DNA of 64,000 nucleotides from Mesorhizobium hawassense (GCF_003289945.1 NZ_QMBP01000006.1:124001-188000), one strand, 5' to 3'; counted from the stretch's first letter, positions 1-9,008 are shown. Program-made: numbers and translations. The notes: generated from the sequence alone by a model not told the origin.

Positions 1-1045
1 CCGCCGGGGCACCCTCGGTTTCGGCGATCGCCACCGCGCGGTTGATCGCCACCACCGGCGAGCCGGCGACGGCGAGCAGCGCGTCGTAAAGCTGGCGGAT
101 CGCCGCCCAGTCGGTGCCGCTGCCGCGCCGGCGCGCCGTGTGGGCGGACTGCACGGCGGCCTCCAACTGGTAGCGGCCGATGATTTTTCGTTGCGCGGCG
201 CGCACCAGCAAGGCCTCCGCCTCGTCGATCAGGCCGTCGTCCCAGAGCGCGACATCCTGCTCGGCAAGCGGCACGAAGTCCCCTTCAGGGCCGCGCCTCG
301 CCGAGCGGCGCGCCTCGGCGAAAAGCATCAGCGCCAGCAGTCCGAGCGCCTCCGGCTCGTCCGGCATCAGCGAGGCGACCAGACGGCCGAGCCAGATGCC
401 TTCGGTGGCGAGGTTGCGCCGCCTGGTATCGGTGCCGGTCGCATCCGACCAGCCTTCGGCGAAGGTGGCGTAGATCGCTTCCAGCACCGCGCCAAGCCGA
501 TCGCCGAGCTCCGCCTGCTCCGGCACGCGGAACGGGATCCCGGTCTCGCGGATGCGAGCCTTGGCCCGCACCAGCCGCTGCCCCATCGTCGCCGGCGAAA
601 CCAGAAAGGCCGAGGCGATCGTCGCCGCGTCGAAACCGAGGATCGTCTGCAGGATCAGCGGCGCGCGCACGCTCGATTCGATCGCCGGATGGGCGCAGGC
701 GAACATCAGTCGCAACCGGTCGTCGGGCAGCTCCTCGCCGCTCATGCGCGCCTCCATCTCCTCGGCGATCAGCTGCAGATGATCGCGGGCCGCCTCGCCG
801 GTCAGCCGCCGCCGCACCGCGTCCACGTCGCGCCGGCGCGCCACCGAGAGCAGCCACGCTTCCGGCTGCGCCGGCACGCCGGTTCGCGGCCAGCGTTCCA
901 GCGCCGCCGCGAAGGCGTCGGCCAGCGCGTCCTCGGCGCCGGCGACGTCGCGCGTGCGGGCCGCCAGCCAGGCGACCAGCTTGCCGTAGCTACGCCGGGC
1001 GGCCGCTTCGGCCGCCGCCCGCGCGATCTCCAAGCGATCATCCAT
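1..1045 (-). CDS. ECF-family RNA polymerase sigma factor (ECF42 type, DUF6596), 3' end beyond window
   Basis: Extracytoplasmic-function sigma factor that would direct core RNA polymerase to a small regulon. Reading leftward from an ATG at 1045 the protein begins MDDRLEIARAAAEAAARRS, followed by sigma region 2 (DVAGAEDALADAFAAALERW) and region 4 (LQTILGFDAATIASAFLVSP). A long C-terminal extension of the DUF6596 kind continues to the window edge without a stop, so the gene is partial here (at least 348 codons). The gene directly upstream, ending 11 bases before this start, encodes a DGPF/YCII protein, the standard partner of ECF42 factors. There is no anti-sigma gene nearby, as expected for a group thought to be controlled through its C-terminal extension. 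Confidence 0.9.
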   Translation of the reverse strand, partial: MDDRLEIARAAAEAAARRSYGKLVAWLAARTRDVAGAEDALADAFAAALERWPRTGVPAQPEAWLLSVARRRDVDAVRRRLTGEAARDHLQLIAEEMEARMSGEELPDDRLRLMFACAHPAIESSVRAPLILQTILGFDAATIASAFLVSPATMGQRLVRAKARIRETGIPFRVPEQAELGDRLGAVLEAIYATFAEGWSDATGTDTRRRNLATEGIWLGRLVASLMPDEPEALGLLALMLFAEARRSARRGPEGDFVPLAEQDVALWDDGLIDEAEALLVRAAQRKIIGRYQLEAAVQSAHTARRRGSGTDWAAIRQLYDALLAVAGSPVVAINRAVAIAETEGAPA

Positions 1046-1056
1046 CACAGGGTTCG

Positions 1057-1425
1057 CTACGCGGCTTCTATGTACTCGGCCATTTCCCAGATTGGCCGCA
1101 CCTCGACCGTGCCGGAGCTGGACGCAGGGCAGCGCGCACCCCATTCGATGGCGGTGTCGATGTCGGCCGCCTCGATCATGTAGAAACCGGCCAGTTGCTC
1201 CTTGGTGTCGGCATAGGGGCCGTCGAGCACATTGGTCTTGCCGCTGGCCAGCCGCACCGAGGTGGCCGCCTGGGTCGGGCGCAGCCGCTCGCCGGCGATA
1301 TACGCGCCGGATTTCTTCAGCGCCTCGGTATAGGCGCCATAGGCCGCGAGCACCTGTTGGGTCTGCTCCTTCGGAGCGTTCGCCATCGCCGCCTCGTCAT
1401 TGTAGATCAAAAGCATGTATCGCAT
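1057..1425 (-). CDS. YCII-related / DGPF domain protein
   Basis: Small cytoplasmic protein of 122 residues with the YCII/DGPF fold: it starts MRYMLLIYNDEAAM and carries the diagnostic VLDGPYADTKEQLAGFYMIE segment at about residues 69-88. DGPF proteins are genetically linked to ECF42 sigma factors, and the sigma gene follows on the same strand after 11 bases, so they are probably one transcript. Biochemical activity is not established for the family. The start at 1425 is chosen because GGGAGAAG lies just upstream; the frame stays open further upstream but that part lacks family similarity. Confidence 0.9.
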   Translation of the reverse strand: MRYMLLIYNDEAAMANAPKEQTQQVLAAYGAYTEALKKSGAYIAGERLRPTQAATSVRLASGKTNVLDGPYADTKEQLAGFYMIEAADIDTAIEWGARCPASSSGTVEVRPIWEMAEYIEAA

Positions 1426-1564
1426 GGTCTTCTCCCGTTCTTTCTGAAGGCCGCTTCGTTGCGTGCCGACCCATGTCGTGTGGCTTCGAGCGATTTCGAC
1501 AGGCGTCCGAAAGTATTTTTTGCCTGCCGCAATCCGTGCGGGCAGGCCGGTCACTCCGTCCTTC

Positions 1565-3271
1565 TCACTCCGCCGGAACCGGTTGTCGTATTTCCCTGGG
1601 CGCCAGGCGCGAAGCGGGCTCCAGCCAGCCGCGATAGCGCACGATCAGCCCGGCGACAGGGTGCGATATTTCGACATGGAAGCGGAAGCGGCCGTCCTCG
1701 ACGGTTTCGTATGCGTTCGAGCGTGGGCAAAGCCACATCGGCAGCGGCACGCCGAGCAGGCTCCAGCGGCGCAGCACGAGCGAGAGCCGATTGCCGTCGA
1801 CGACCAGCGCCATGGCGAAGCTGAGCGGCCCGAAGCCCTCGCAAAGCAGCCGCTCCGAACGGCCGCGTCCGGCAAATTGCCGGCTCGAAAAGCCGTGGGT
1901 TCCGAAGGTCCGCGTCCAGGTCTCGCCGTCCTTGCCGATATCGAAGCGGACTTTGACCGGGACATCCGTCCCGGCGGTCGGAAAACCGATCAGCCGCGCC
2001 GCAAGCCGGCTAAGCATGCCGCCGCCGCGCTCGACGCTGGCGCGGCCCTGCGCCAGTTCCGCTCCCCCATGCATGGCGCGGATCTCGGTCGGAAGGCTTT
2101 TCCAGGCATCGCCGAGCAGGTCTGGATAGAGACCCCTGGTCTCGCTGTCGTCCCGGAAGCCGGTATGGATCGTCTTGCTGCCGAACAGCGTCTCATAGTC
2201 TTCGAGTTCGACGTCGCGCACCGCCGCCCGCGCGCCCGGCAGGGGCGTGCGGCCGTCGAGCGCCTTGCGGATGATCGCCTCGACCGCCATGGACGGGATC
2301 AGCGGCCCGTCATCGCCCTCGGCCAACAGATGCCAGGAGCGCTTGACCGGCCTGCCGGCCTTGTCAACGCCTTCGACCGCGACGAACATGCCGCCGCGAT
2401 GCTCGCCCCAGCACAGCCGGTTCGTCGCCCAGTGCATCAGCGGCGCCAGCGGCGACAGCGAACCGACGAGCCCGGCGCGGACCAGCCAGGCCAGCCCGAT
2501 CAACGCCCGGTGCAGCAGCTCCGGCACCGGGCCGGCGCCCATCCAGATCGTGCCCGCTTCCGGCCACAGCGCCTGCAGCGCCCGCAAATCCGGCACGTCG
2601 ACCAGCGAAAACAAAGTGTTGCGCACCGGCATGCGTCCGGGCGGCGCGATCGTGGTGCGTATCTGCTCGGTGAGCGGATAACCTTCGGCCGGCTTGCCGT
2701 TCCGCAGCAGCCCCACCGGCCGACCTGCATAGCTCGCAATGGCACGGATGACGTTCTCGCCGACGCCGGCGAAGGGCGACGGGGCGATGCCGCCGCGAAT
2801 GCTGTCGACACGCTTCAGGCCTGCCGAAAGACGCCGCACCACCGCCGCCGTCAGCACCGGGAAGCTCGACACGCCGGAGAGCACCATCACGCCGGCCGCT
2901 TTGGCCGCCGCATCGAAGGCGGCAACGCCGTCCACGAACTCCGAGCCGTCGGCGAGATCGAGATAATGGATACGCGCATCGATGCAGGCCTCGATCAGCC
3001 GGTAGCGCCCCTCGCCATAGGCCTGGAACGGACCACTGGCGTCGATGACGATGTTGGGCCGCATGTCGGCGAGTTGCGCGGCAAGGTCGCAATCGCGGTC
3101 GAACAGTGTTGGTACGAGCCTGGCCTTGGTGCCGCCTCGCACTCTGCAATAGGCCTCGGCCTTGCCGAGCGAGCGGCCGGCGACGAGCAGTTTGAGGCGC
3201 GGCTCATTCTCCAGCAACTGCACGATGCGTCCGCCGAAGGTGCCATAGCCGCCGACGACCAGAAGCTTCAT
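1565..3271 (-). CDS. Saccharopine dehydrogenase-like NAD(P)-binding protein with DUF4166 C-terminus
   Basis: Two-part protein of 568 residues. The N-terminus is a Rossmann fold (MKLLVVGGYGTFGGRIVQLL, a GxGxxG-like turn) of the saccharopine dehydrogenase/trans-acting enoyl reductase kind, with the conserved VIDASGPFQAYG segment near residues 75-90. The last roughly 190 residues (from about DLLGDAWKSLPTEIRAMH) match the DUF4166 pattern. Substrate is unknown; related proteins are NAD(P)-dependent oxidoreductases. The start at 3271 sits 14 bases after the stop of the DCC-family gene on the same strand, so the two are probably co-transcribed. The ATG is preferred because the Rossmann motif begins immediately after it. 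Confidence 0.85.
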   Translation of the reverse strand: MKLLVVGGYGTFGGRIVQLLENEPRLKLLVAGRSLGKAEAYCRVRGGTKARLVPTLFDRDCDLAAQLADMRPNIVIDASGPFQAYGEGRYRLIEACIDARIHYLDLADGSEFVDGVAAFDAAAKAAGVMVLSGVSSFPVLTAAVVRRLSAGLKRVDSIRGGIAPSPFAGVGENVIRAIASYAGRPVGLLRNGKPAEGYPLTEQIRTTIAPPGRMPVRNTLFSLVDVPDLRALQALWPEAGTIWMGAGPVPELLHRALIGLAWLVRAGLVGSLSPLAPLMHWATNRLCWGEHRGGMFVAVEGVDKAGRPVKRSWHLLAEGDDGPLIPSMAVEAIIRKALDGRTPLPGARAAVRDVELEDYETLFGSKTIHTGFRDDSETRGLYPDLLGDAWKSLPTEIRAMHGGAELAQGRASVERGGGMLSRLAARLIGFPTAGTDVPVKVRFDIGKDGETWTRTFGTHGFSSRQFAGRGRSERLLCEGFGPLSFAMALVVDGNRLSLVLRRWSLLGVPLPMWLCPRSNAYETVEDGRFRFHVEISHPVAGLIVRYRGWLEPASRLAPREIRQPVPAE

Positions 3272-3285
3272 TTGAACCCCCGATC

Positions 3286-3738
3286 TCAATCGACCAGCCG
3301 CTGCCGCAGTTCGGCGGATGGGATCTCGCAGCTGTCCTTGCGGCCGAACAGCGCGTAGCGGTTCTTGGCGACACGGTCGTAGAGCCAGTCGCGCAGCGGC
3401 CTGGGCAGGATGAGCAGTACTTTCGCCGCGCGCCACGGCCAGCCGAGCGCGGCCATGACGGCGACGAAACTGTCGAGCTTGGTGAAGGCCGCGCCGTCGA
3501 TGATGGCGAGGTTGCTGTCGTAATCGTCGGTCGGCAGACCGTGCTGGCGAAACAGCGCCTCGCCGAGCGGCGACTGCGCCGTGGCGAAGCGGAAGCACCT
3601 TTTCCGGTCGAGTTTCAGGACGAACTGGACGAAGCCTGAGCAGAACACGCAGACGCCGTCGAAGACGATCAGCGGATATCGGGCGTCATAGGCCTGGCTC
3701 GGAGAGGCGGGACGGGTCGGTTCTGGCAGGTCGGTCAT
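3286..3738 (-). CDS. DCC-family thiol-disulfide oxidoreductase (DUF393)
   Basis: Protein of 150 residues with the DUF393 signature near the N-terminus: VFDGVCVFCSGFVQFVLKLD, a DxxCxxC arrangement in which the two cysteines are the presumed redox pair. The later IPRPLRDWLYDRVAKNRY-like stretch (here LPRPLRDWLYDRVAKNRY, about residues 111-128) is also typical of the family. The fold is thioredoxin-like and cytosolic. It lies just upstream of the saccharopine-dehydrogenase-like gene and is probably the first gene of a two-gene unit. Substrate is not known. Confidence 0.9.
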   Translation of the reverse strand: MTDLPEPTRPASPSQAYDARYPLIVFDGVCVFCSGFVQFVLKLDRKRCFRFATAQSPLGEALFRQHGLPTDDYDSNLAIIDGAAFTKLDSFVAVMAALGWPWRAAKVLLILPRPLRDWLYDRVAKNRYALFGRKDSCEIPSAELRQRLVD

Positions 3739-3916
3739 GGCGGCCCCGGCTGCTTGTGCCCTTAGACACTAAGCCAGCCGGCGGCGGCGTCAAAGTCGCG
3801 GCGTTGTCGCACGCCAGTTGGCGGCGAGCATGAGGCGCTCAGCGCGGTAGGTCGTGGCGCGCTGGTCGGCGGCCGGCCTGCAAATGCGGCTGTGGTGGGC
3901 GCGTTCGCGGGTCATG

Positions 3917-4063
3917 TCAGTTGATGCTGACGCCCAGCGAATTGGCGCGGCGTGCACAGGCCGGGCCGGGGCCGCGCATGTAATAGCGCTCCGGCCGATA
4001 GGTCGGCGCGACGAATTCGCGAATGGCGGCGGCGTAGCCGGCGATGTGATTCCAGAAGTTCAT
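3917..4063 (-). CDS. Small hypothetical protein
   Basis: Possible 48-residue protein beginning MNFWNHIAGYAAAIREFVAP and ending in ARRANSLGVSIN. It is rich in aromatic residues and arginine and has no recognised domain. A purine stretch (GGGACAGGTAAA) precedes the ATG at 4063; the frame is open 18 codons further up (4117). It stands alone on the minus strand, divergent from ku. Codon use looks plausible, but such a short frame could be non-coding. Confidence 0.4.
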   Translation of the reverse strand: MNFWNHIAGYAAAIREFVAPTYRPERYYMRGPGPACARRANSLGVSIN

Positions 4064-4117
4064 TTTACCTGTCCCTGTCCCGCTTTCGGATGTCCCGTCC
4101 GAATTGTTCGAGAGCAT

Positions 4118-4429
4118 AGCGTCGAGGCGTGAATAGTCGGTGAACGTGATGTTAATTTCTGGTCCGAAACTCGCTGCATCATGGCCGGAATGCGGCTGAT
4201 TCGGGGTCTTTCGGTGCCCTTTGTCGCCATTCCGCTGCGTGTGACTTTTGCATCACATATGTTTCGTTCCGATGTCGCTTCGACGCGCTTCTGTTTCACG
4301 TCCGGGCGGCGCCGGAAATTTCGTTGCGTGAGGTGGGGGCCACGGATGGCATCCGTGGCGGAACCGGAGCAAGCCTCCGCCCGTTGCGGTAGGATCGCGT
4401 CGCGCAGGGGTTCACCCCGGGAGTTCACC
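4118..4429. promoter_or_regulatory. Intergenic region between small hypothetical gene and ku
   Basis: About 310 bases between divergent genes that must hold the ku-ligD promoter. It is less GC-rich than its surroundings, and a GTGACTTTTGCATCAC imperfect inverted repeat is visible at about 4241-4256. The reading frame of ku stays open upward through this region, but the residues there do not look like Ku, so it is read as non-coding. No definite -35/-10 pair could be assigned. Confidence 0.3.
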
Positions 4430-5293
4430 ATGGCACCACGCCCGGCCTGGAAGGGCTATCTCAAACTGTCGCTGGTCACCTGCGCCATCGAGCTGACCAA
4501 CGTCGTCACCCATGCCGAAAGGGTCTCGTTCCGCATCCTCAACCGCAAGACCGGCAACACCGTCAAACGCATCTATGTCGATGCCGAAACCGGCAAGCCG
4601 CTGGAGGACGGTGACGAGATCAAGGGCTATGAGGTGAGCGACGGCGATTTCGTCCATATCGAGGAGGACGAGATCGAGGCGGTGCAGATCGAGTCCTCGC
4701 ACACGATGAGCCTCGACGGCTTCGTCGACAAATCCTCGATCGAGCAGATCTATCTCGACACGCCCTATTACGTCTCGCCGGCCGACAAGGTCTCTGAAGA
4801 AGCCTTTGCCGTCATCCGCGACGCGATGGCGGCGAGGAAGATGGCCGGCCTCGCGCGCATCGTGCTCTATCAGCGCGAGCGTCCGGTGGTGATCGAGCCG
4901 CTCGGCAAGGGCATGGTGCTGACCACTTTGCGCTATGACGACACGGTGCGCCGGCCGGCGACGGTGTTCGAGGACATCGCGGCGGCGAAGACCGACAAGG
5001 AGATGATCGACCTCGCCCAGCACATCATCGACGGCAAGAAGACGAAGTTCGATCCCTCGAAATTCGACGACCGCTACGAGGATGCGCTGCTGGAGCTGAT
5101 CCGCGCCAAGAAGGCCGGCAAGAAGGCGCCGAAGGCCAAGGCGCCGCCCAAACCGTCCAACGTGGTCAACCTGTTCGACGCGCTGAAGAAGAGCCTCAAC
5201 GCCGAAGGCGGCGGCAAAGCCGGCAAGGCCACATCGAAAGCGGCGGCCGGGAAAGGCAAGAGCAAGCCGGCGCCGAAGCGCAAATCCGCATAG
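4430..5293 (+). CDS. ku: Non-homologous end-joining protein Ku
   Basis: Bacterial Ku, 287 residues, forms a homodimeric ring on double-strand DNA ends and recruits LigD for end joining. The protein opens MAPRPAWKGYLKLSLVTCAI, the characteristic Ku start (xWKGxLxLSLVxCP-like), and has the IEIDxFVD-like region (here MSLDGFVDKSSIEQIYLDTP) around residues 103-122. A lysine/alanine/proline-rich tail (about residues 225-287) is the usual basic extension for DNA binding and LigD contact. The ATG at 4430 is chosen because the family N-terminus begins there. ligD follows after 12 bases behind GGAGGATG, so they form an operon. Confidence 0.96.
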   Translation: MAPRPAWKGYLKLSLVTCAIELTNVVTHAERVSFRILNRKTGNTVKRIYVDAETGKPLEDGDEIKGYEVSDGDFVHIEEDEIEAVQIESSHTMSLDGFVDKSSIEQIYLDTPYYVSPADKVSEEAFAVIRDAMAARKMAGLARIVLYQRERPVVIEPLGKGMVLTTLRYDDTVRRPATVFEDIAAAKTDKEMIDLAQHIIDGKKTKFDPSKFDDRYEDALLELIRAKKAGKKAPKAKAPPKPSNVVNLFDALKKSLNAEGGGKAGKATSKAAAGKGKSKPAPKRKSA

Positions 5294-5305
5294 GAGGATG
5301 GCGGC

Positions 5306-7807
5306 ATGGCCGGCCTCGAACAATATCACGCCAAGCGCGATTTCAAGAAAACCGCCGAGCCGGCCGGCAAGGTCGGCGGACAAAAGCAGGGCGGCGGCAT
5401 CTTCGTTGTCCAGAAGCACGCCGCGACGCGGCTCCACTATGATTTCCGGCTGGAGCATGACGGGGTGCTGTGGAGCTGGGCGGTGACACGCGGCCCGAGC
5501 CTCGATCCGCATGAGAAGCGGCTGGCCGTGCATGTCGAGGATCACCCGATCGATTACGCCGCCTTCGAAGGCACCATTCCGAAGGGCCAGTATGGCGGGG
5601 GCTCGGTCATCGTCTGGGACGAAGGCAAATGGACCCCTGACGGCGATCCGGCCAGGGGCATGAAGAAGGGCCATATTGATTTCGAGCTGGAAGGCCACAA
5701 GCTCAACGGCCGCTGGCATCTGGTCAGGCTGCGGCCGCGTCCCGGCGAAAAGCGCGACAATTGGCTGCTGATCAAGTCGGACGATGCCGCCGCGCGCCCA
5801 GGCGAGGATGTGCTTGCGGACGAACCGAAATCGGTGAAGTCGGGCCTGACCATCGAGGAGGTCGGCGAAGGCAAGGCCGCGAAGGGCGAGACACCGAAGG
5901 TCTGGCAATCGAACAAGCCGGCCGCCGACAAGGCCAAGGCCGGGCACGCCAAGCGCCTCGACTTCATCGAGCCGCAATTGGCGACGCTGGAAAAGGATGC
6001 ACCCGCTGGTGAGGATTGGCTGCACGAGGTGAAATTCGACGGCTACCGCATGCAGGCGCAGATCGCCGGCAGCGACGTCAGGCTGCTGACCCGCGCCGGC
6101 CTCGACTGGACGGAAAAATTCGACGGTCCGGTGACGGCCGCGCTGTCCGGGCTGAAATGCCGCGACGCCATCATCGACGGCGAGATCGTCGTGCTGGCCG
6201 ACAGCGGCGTCTCGTCCTTCCCGCTGCTGCAGGCGGATCTGTCGGCGCGTCGCGCCGATCGCTTCGTCTATTATGCGTTCGACCTGATGCGGCTCGACGG
6301 CAAGGACTTGCGCCGCGAGCCGCTGGTCGAGCGCAAGCAGGCCCTGGCCGAGCTGCTCGGCGAGCAGCCGGAGAATTCGGCGCTGCGCTTCAGCGATCAT
6401 TTCCACGAGCCGGGCAAGGTCATGCTGCAGCATGTCTGCCGCATGGGCCTGGAAGGCGTGGTGTCGAAGCGCGCCGACGCGCCCTATCGCAGCGGACGGG
6501 GGCTCTCCTGGATCAAGTCGAAATGCACGCTGCGCCAGGAGTTCGTCATCGGCGGCTATCTGCCTTCGGACAAGATCGGGCGCGGCGTGCGCTCGCTGCT
6601 GGTCGGCTTCAACGAGGGCGGCAAGCTGCATTACGCCGGCCGCGTCGGCACCGGTTTCTCCGGCAAGGTGGCGGCAGACCTCAAGAAGAAGCTCGACGCT
6701 CTTACGGCCGATAAATCGCCCTTCTCGGCCGCCGTGCCGAAGGGCAAGGGGCTCACCTTCGTCAAGCCGCAACTTGTCGGCGAGGTGGAGTTCCGTAGCT
6801 GGACGTCCGACCATATAATCCGCCATGCCTCGTTCCAGGGGCTGCGCGAGGACAAACCGGCGGAGGAAGTCGTGCAGGAACAGCCGAAGAAGGCCGAAAC
6901 CGAAGCAAAGCCGGGTGGCAAGGCTGCGCCGAAAACCTCGGCCGGAACCGCAAAAACCTCGGTAAAGCTCTCGCATCCCGACAAGCTGCTTTGGCCCGAC
7001 GAAAAAGTCTCCAAGCAGGACTTGCTCGATCACTACGCGCTGGTCTGGCCGCGCATGGAGCAATTCGTCGTCAACCGGCCGCTCAGCCTGGTGCGCGCGC
7101 CGGACGGCATCCACGGCCAGCGCTTCTTCCAGAAGCATGCCTCGCCCGGCATGAGCGACAAGATCGCGCGGATGAAGGACCCGACCGACGGCGAGGAGAT
7201 CCTGTACATCAAGGATTTCGATGGGCTCGCAGCACTTGTCCAGTACGGCGTGGTCGAGGTGCATATCTGGGGCTGCACCCTCGACGCATTGGAAAAGCCG
7301 GACCAGATCATTTTCGATCTCGATCCGGATGAAGGTGTCGATGTCTCCAAAGTGCGCGAGGCGGCGCTCGACATCCGCAAGCAGCTCGACGAACTGTCGC
7401 TGCCCAACCTGGTCAAGACCTCCGGCGGCAAGGGCTATCACGTGCTGGTGCCGCTGAAACCCTCGGCCGACTGGGACGCGGTCAAGGATTTCGCCCATGA
7501 CTTTGCCCGCGCGCTGGAGCAGGCCGCGCCCGACCGCTACACCGCGACGCTGTCGAAGAAGGCGCGCACCGGAAAAATCTTCGTCGACTATCTGCGCAAC
7601 GGCCGCGGCTCGACCACGGTCGCGCCCTATTCCTCGCGCGCCAAGAAGGGCGCGACGGTGTCGATGCCGGTGACCTGGCCGGAACTCGAAAAAGGTGTTG
7701 GGCCGAATGCGTTCCCGCTCGGCGATGCTTCCACGCTGGCACAGTTGAAGAAGGCCGATCCGTGGAAGGATTTCTTCAAGCTGGGGAAGGTGTTGAAGCG
7801 GGGGTGA
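5306..7807 (+). CDS. ligD: Multifunctional ATP-dependent DNA ligase LigD (PE-LIG-POL)
   Basis: End-joining ligase of 833 residues with three modules in the order phosphoesterase, ligase, polymerase/primase. The 3'-phosphoesterase spans about residues 30-160 (HYDFRLEHDGVLWSWAVTRG). The ligase follows at about 215-540 with the adenylation motif EVKFDGYR, catalytic lysine at residue 243. The polymerase domain starts near 555 (LSHPDKLLWP) and has the metal-binding FDLDPDEG near residue 670. The length and order fit alphaproteobacterial and Pseudomonas LigD. It acts with Ku, encoded immediately upstream in the same operon, to trim, fill and seal broken ends. Confidence 0.97.
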   Translation: MAGLEQYHAKRDFKKTAEPAGKVGGQKQGGGIFVVQKHAATRLHYDFRLEHDGVLWSWAVTRGPSLDPHEKRLAVHVEDHPIDYAAFEGTIPKGQYGGGSVIVWDEGKWTPDGDPARGMKKGHIDFELEGHKLNGRWHLVRLRPRPGEKRDNWLLIKSDDAAARPGEDVLADEPKSVKSGLTIEEVGEGKAAKGETPKVWQSNKPAADKAKAGHAKRLDFIEPQLATLEKDAPAGEDWLHEVKFDGYRMQAQIAGSDVRLLTRAGLDWTEKFDGPVTAALSGLKCRDAIIDGEIVVLADSGVSSFPLLQADLSARRADRFVYYAFDLMRLDGKDLRREPLVERKQALAELLGEQPENSALRFSDHFHEPGKVMLQHVCRMGLEGVVSKRADAPYRSGRGLSWIKSKCTLRQEFVIGGYLPSDKIGRGVRSLLVGFNEGGKLHYAGRVGTGFSGKVAADLKKKLDALTADKSPFSAAVPKGKGLTFVKPQLVGEVEFRSWTSDHIIRHASFQGLREDKPAEEVVQEQPKKAETEAKPGGKAAPKTSAGTAKTSVKLSHPDKLLWPDEKVSKQDLLDHYALVWPRMEQFVVNRPLSLVRAPDGIHGQRFFQKHASPGMSDKIARMKDPTDGEEILYIKDFDGLAALVQYGVVEVHIWGCTLDALEKPDQIIFDLDPDEGVDVSKVREAALDIRKQLDELSLPNLVKTSGGKGYHVLVPLKPSADWDAVKDFAHDFARALEQAAPDRYTATLSKKARTGKIFVDYLRNGRGSTTVAPYSSRAKKGATVSMPVTWPELEKGVGPNAFPLGDASTLAQLKKADPWKDFFKLGKVLKRG

Positions 7808-7824
7808 ATCGTTTGCGCGCAGCC

Positions 7825-8499
7825 CTACGCCAGAAACACCTTCTCGAACTCCCGCTTTCCCCCCGGCGAAAACACCACGGCGCGGCTGTCCTTTTCGCGG
7901 CGCGCCCATTTCTCGGCGATGATCTTGTCGAGGATGGCCGCGCCCAGCGTGCCGGCGAGATGCGAGCGCCGCACGCTCCAGTCGAGGCAGGCGCGGCACA
8001 CCGGCCGCCGTGCCTTCGCATGGATGTCGATGCCGAGCGCGGTGAAATGCAAGGCGCCGGAGGGCGCCAGCCTGATCTCGTTGTCGTCGCGCAGCAAAAG
8101 TTTCCTGTCGAAGAGCCGGTCGAGCATCGCCACCGCCTGTTCGCCGGCGAGGTGGTCGTAGCAGACCCGCGCCACCCGCATCGCCGCGTCGCGCGGGCCG
8201 GGCCGCACCCGCTTCGGGCCGACCGCCTCCGCGACGCCGATGATCGCTTCGATCATGCCGGCCACCTGCGCGCTGGCCAGGCCGTAATAGCGGTGCCGGC
8301 CCTGGCTGGCCAAGGTCAGCAGTCCGCCCTCCATCAGCTTCGACAGATGCGAGGAAGCGGTGGGCAGCGACACGCCGGCTTCGAGCGCCAGTTCCGACGC
8401 GGTCAGCGCCGTGCCGCCCATCAGCGCGTTGAGCATGTTGGCACGCGCCGGGTCGCCGACCAGGCTGGCGATGCGGGCGATGTCGGGTCCTTCACGCAT
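7825..8499 (-). CDS. ArsR-family winged-helix transcriptional regulator
   Basis: Regulator of 224 residues with an ArsR-type winged helix in the first roughly 90 residues: IASLVGDPARANMLNALMGG, then the recognition helix region VSLPTASSHLSKLMEGGLLT. The C-terminal half has CRACLDWSVRRSHLAG, a cysteine-containing segment seen in a common proteobacterial ArsR subgroup. There is no CxC metal motif of the arsenic type in the helix, so the inducer is unknown. It is divergent from a NIPSNAP gene, and two similar short palindromes lie between them, which suggests autoregulation and control of that neighbour. Confidence 0.9.
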   Translation of the reverse strand: MREGPDIARIASLVGDPARANMLNALMGGTALTASELALEAGVSLPTASSHLSKLMEGGLLTLASQGRHRYYGLASAQVAGMIEAIIGVAEAVGPKRVRPGPRDAAMRVARVCYDHLAGEQAVAMLDRLFDRKLLLRDDNEIRLAPSGALHFTALGIDIHAKARRPVCRACLDWSVRRSHLAGTLGAAILDKIIAEKWARREKDSRAVVFSPGGKREFEKVFLA

Positions 8500-8520
8500 G
8501 GTTCGATCCTTATCGAAGCA

Positions 8521-8534
8521 TTCCCGTCAGGGAA
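8521..8534. promoter_or_regulatory. Putative ArsR operator 1 (TTCCCGTCAGGGAA)
   Basis: Inverted repeat TTCCC-GTCA-GGGAA, 22 bases upstream of the arsR-type start. A second related palindrome lies 40 bases further on. Position between divergent genes suggests an operator; binding is inferred. Confidence 0.45.
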
Positions 8535-8573
8535 GCACTATTCTGCGGTCAGCTCAAGCAGCCGAGGCAAACA

Positions 8574-8586
8574 CTCCTGACAGGAG
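8574..8586. promoter_or_regulatory. Putative ArsR operator 2 (CTCCTGACAGGAG)
   Basis: Inverted repeat CTCCT-GAC-AGGAG in the same divergent region, sharing the CxGTCAGGxx/CCTGACAGG core with the first site. It is 84 bases from the NIPSNAP start. Confidence 0.45.
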
Positions 8587-8669
8587 AATGCCTACCATAA
8601 CGGCGCAAGCGATGCTTCCACCACGGTCGAAGCATCGCCGCCCGAAAGCCAACCGACGAGGAGACCGAC

Positions 8670-9008
8670 ATGACCATCACCTGCTTCATCCGCTACGAGA
8701 TCGACCCGTTCGGCAAGGCGGCCTTCGAGCAATATGCGCGGGCCTGGGGTCAGGCCATTCCGCGTTGCGGCGCCGAACTGATCGGCTACTATGCGCCGCA
8801 TGAAGGCTCGGCCACCACGGCCTACGCCGCCTACAATATCGAGAGCCTTGCCGCCTATGAGGCCTACCGCGCGCGGCTTGCGGCGGACCCGGCGGGCAAG
8901 GCAAATTACGAGTTCGCGAGGCGCGAGAAGTTCATTCTCAAGGAAGACCGCGTCTTCCTGAGGCTGGTGTCCGGGCCGCATGGTCCGCAGCAGGTTTTCA
9001 GGACCTAA
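8670..9008 (+). CDS. NIPSNAP family protein
   Basis: Protein of 112 residues with the dimeric alpha-beta barrel pattern of NIPSNAP proteins: an N-terminal strand MTITCFIRYEIDPFGKAAFE, a central YNIESLAAYEAYRARLAADP helix, and a final strand ending in FLRLV. Role is unknown; bacterial members often sit beside regulators and small oxidoreductases. GAGGAGACCGAC lies before the ATG. It is divergent from the ArsR-type regulator and probably its target. Confidence 0.88.
   Translation: MTITCFIRYEIDPFGKAAFEQYARAWGQAIPRCGAELIGYYAPHEGSATTAYAAYNIESLAAYEAYRARLAADPAGKANYEFARREKFILKEDRVFLRLVSGPHGPQQVFRT

Noticed and set aside
140..1183. A 347-codon open frame on the plus strand
   Set aside because: It runs through the ECF42 sigma gene and the end of the DGPF gene in antisense.
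4412..7999. A 1195-codon open frame on the minus strand across ku and ligD
   Set aside because: It is antisense to two clearly recognised genes, has no family similarity and is a product of high GC codon bias.
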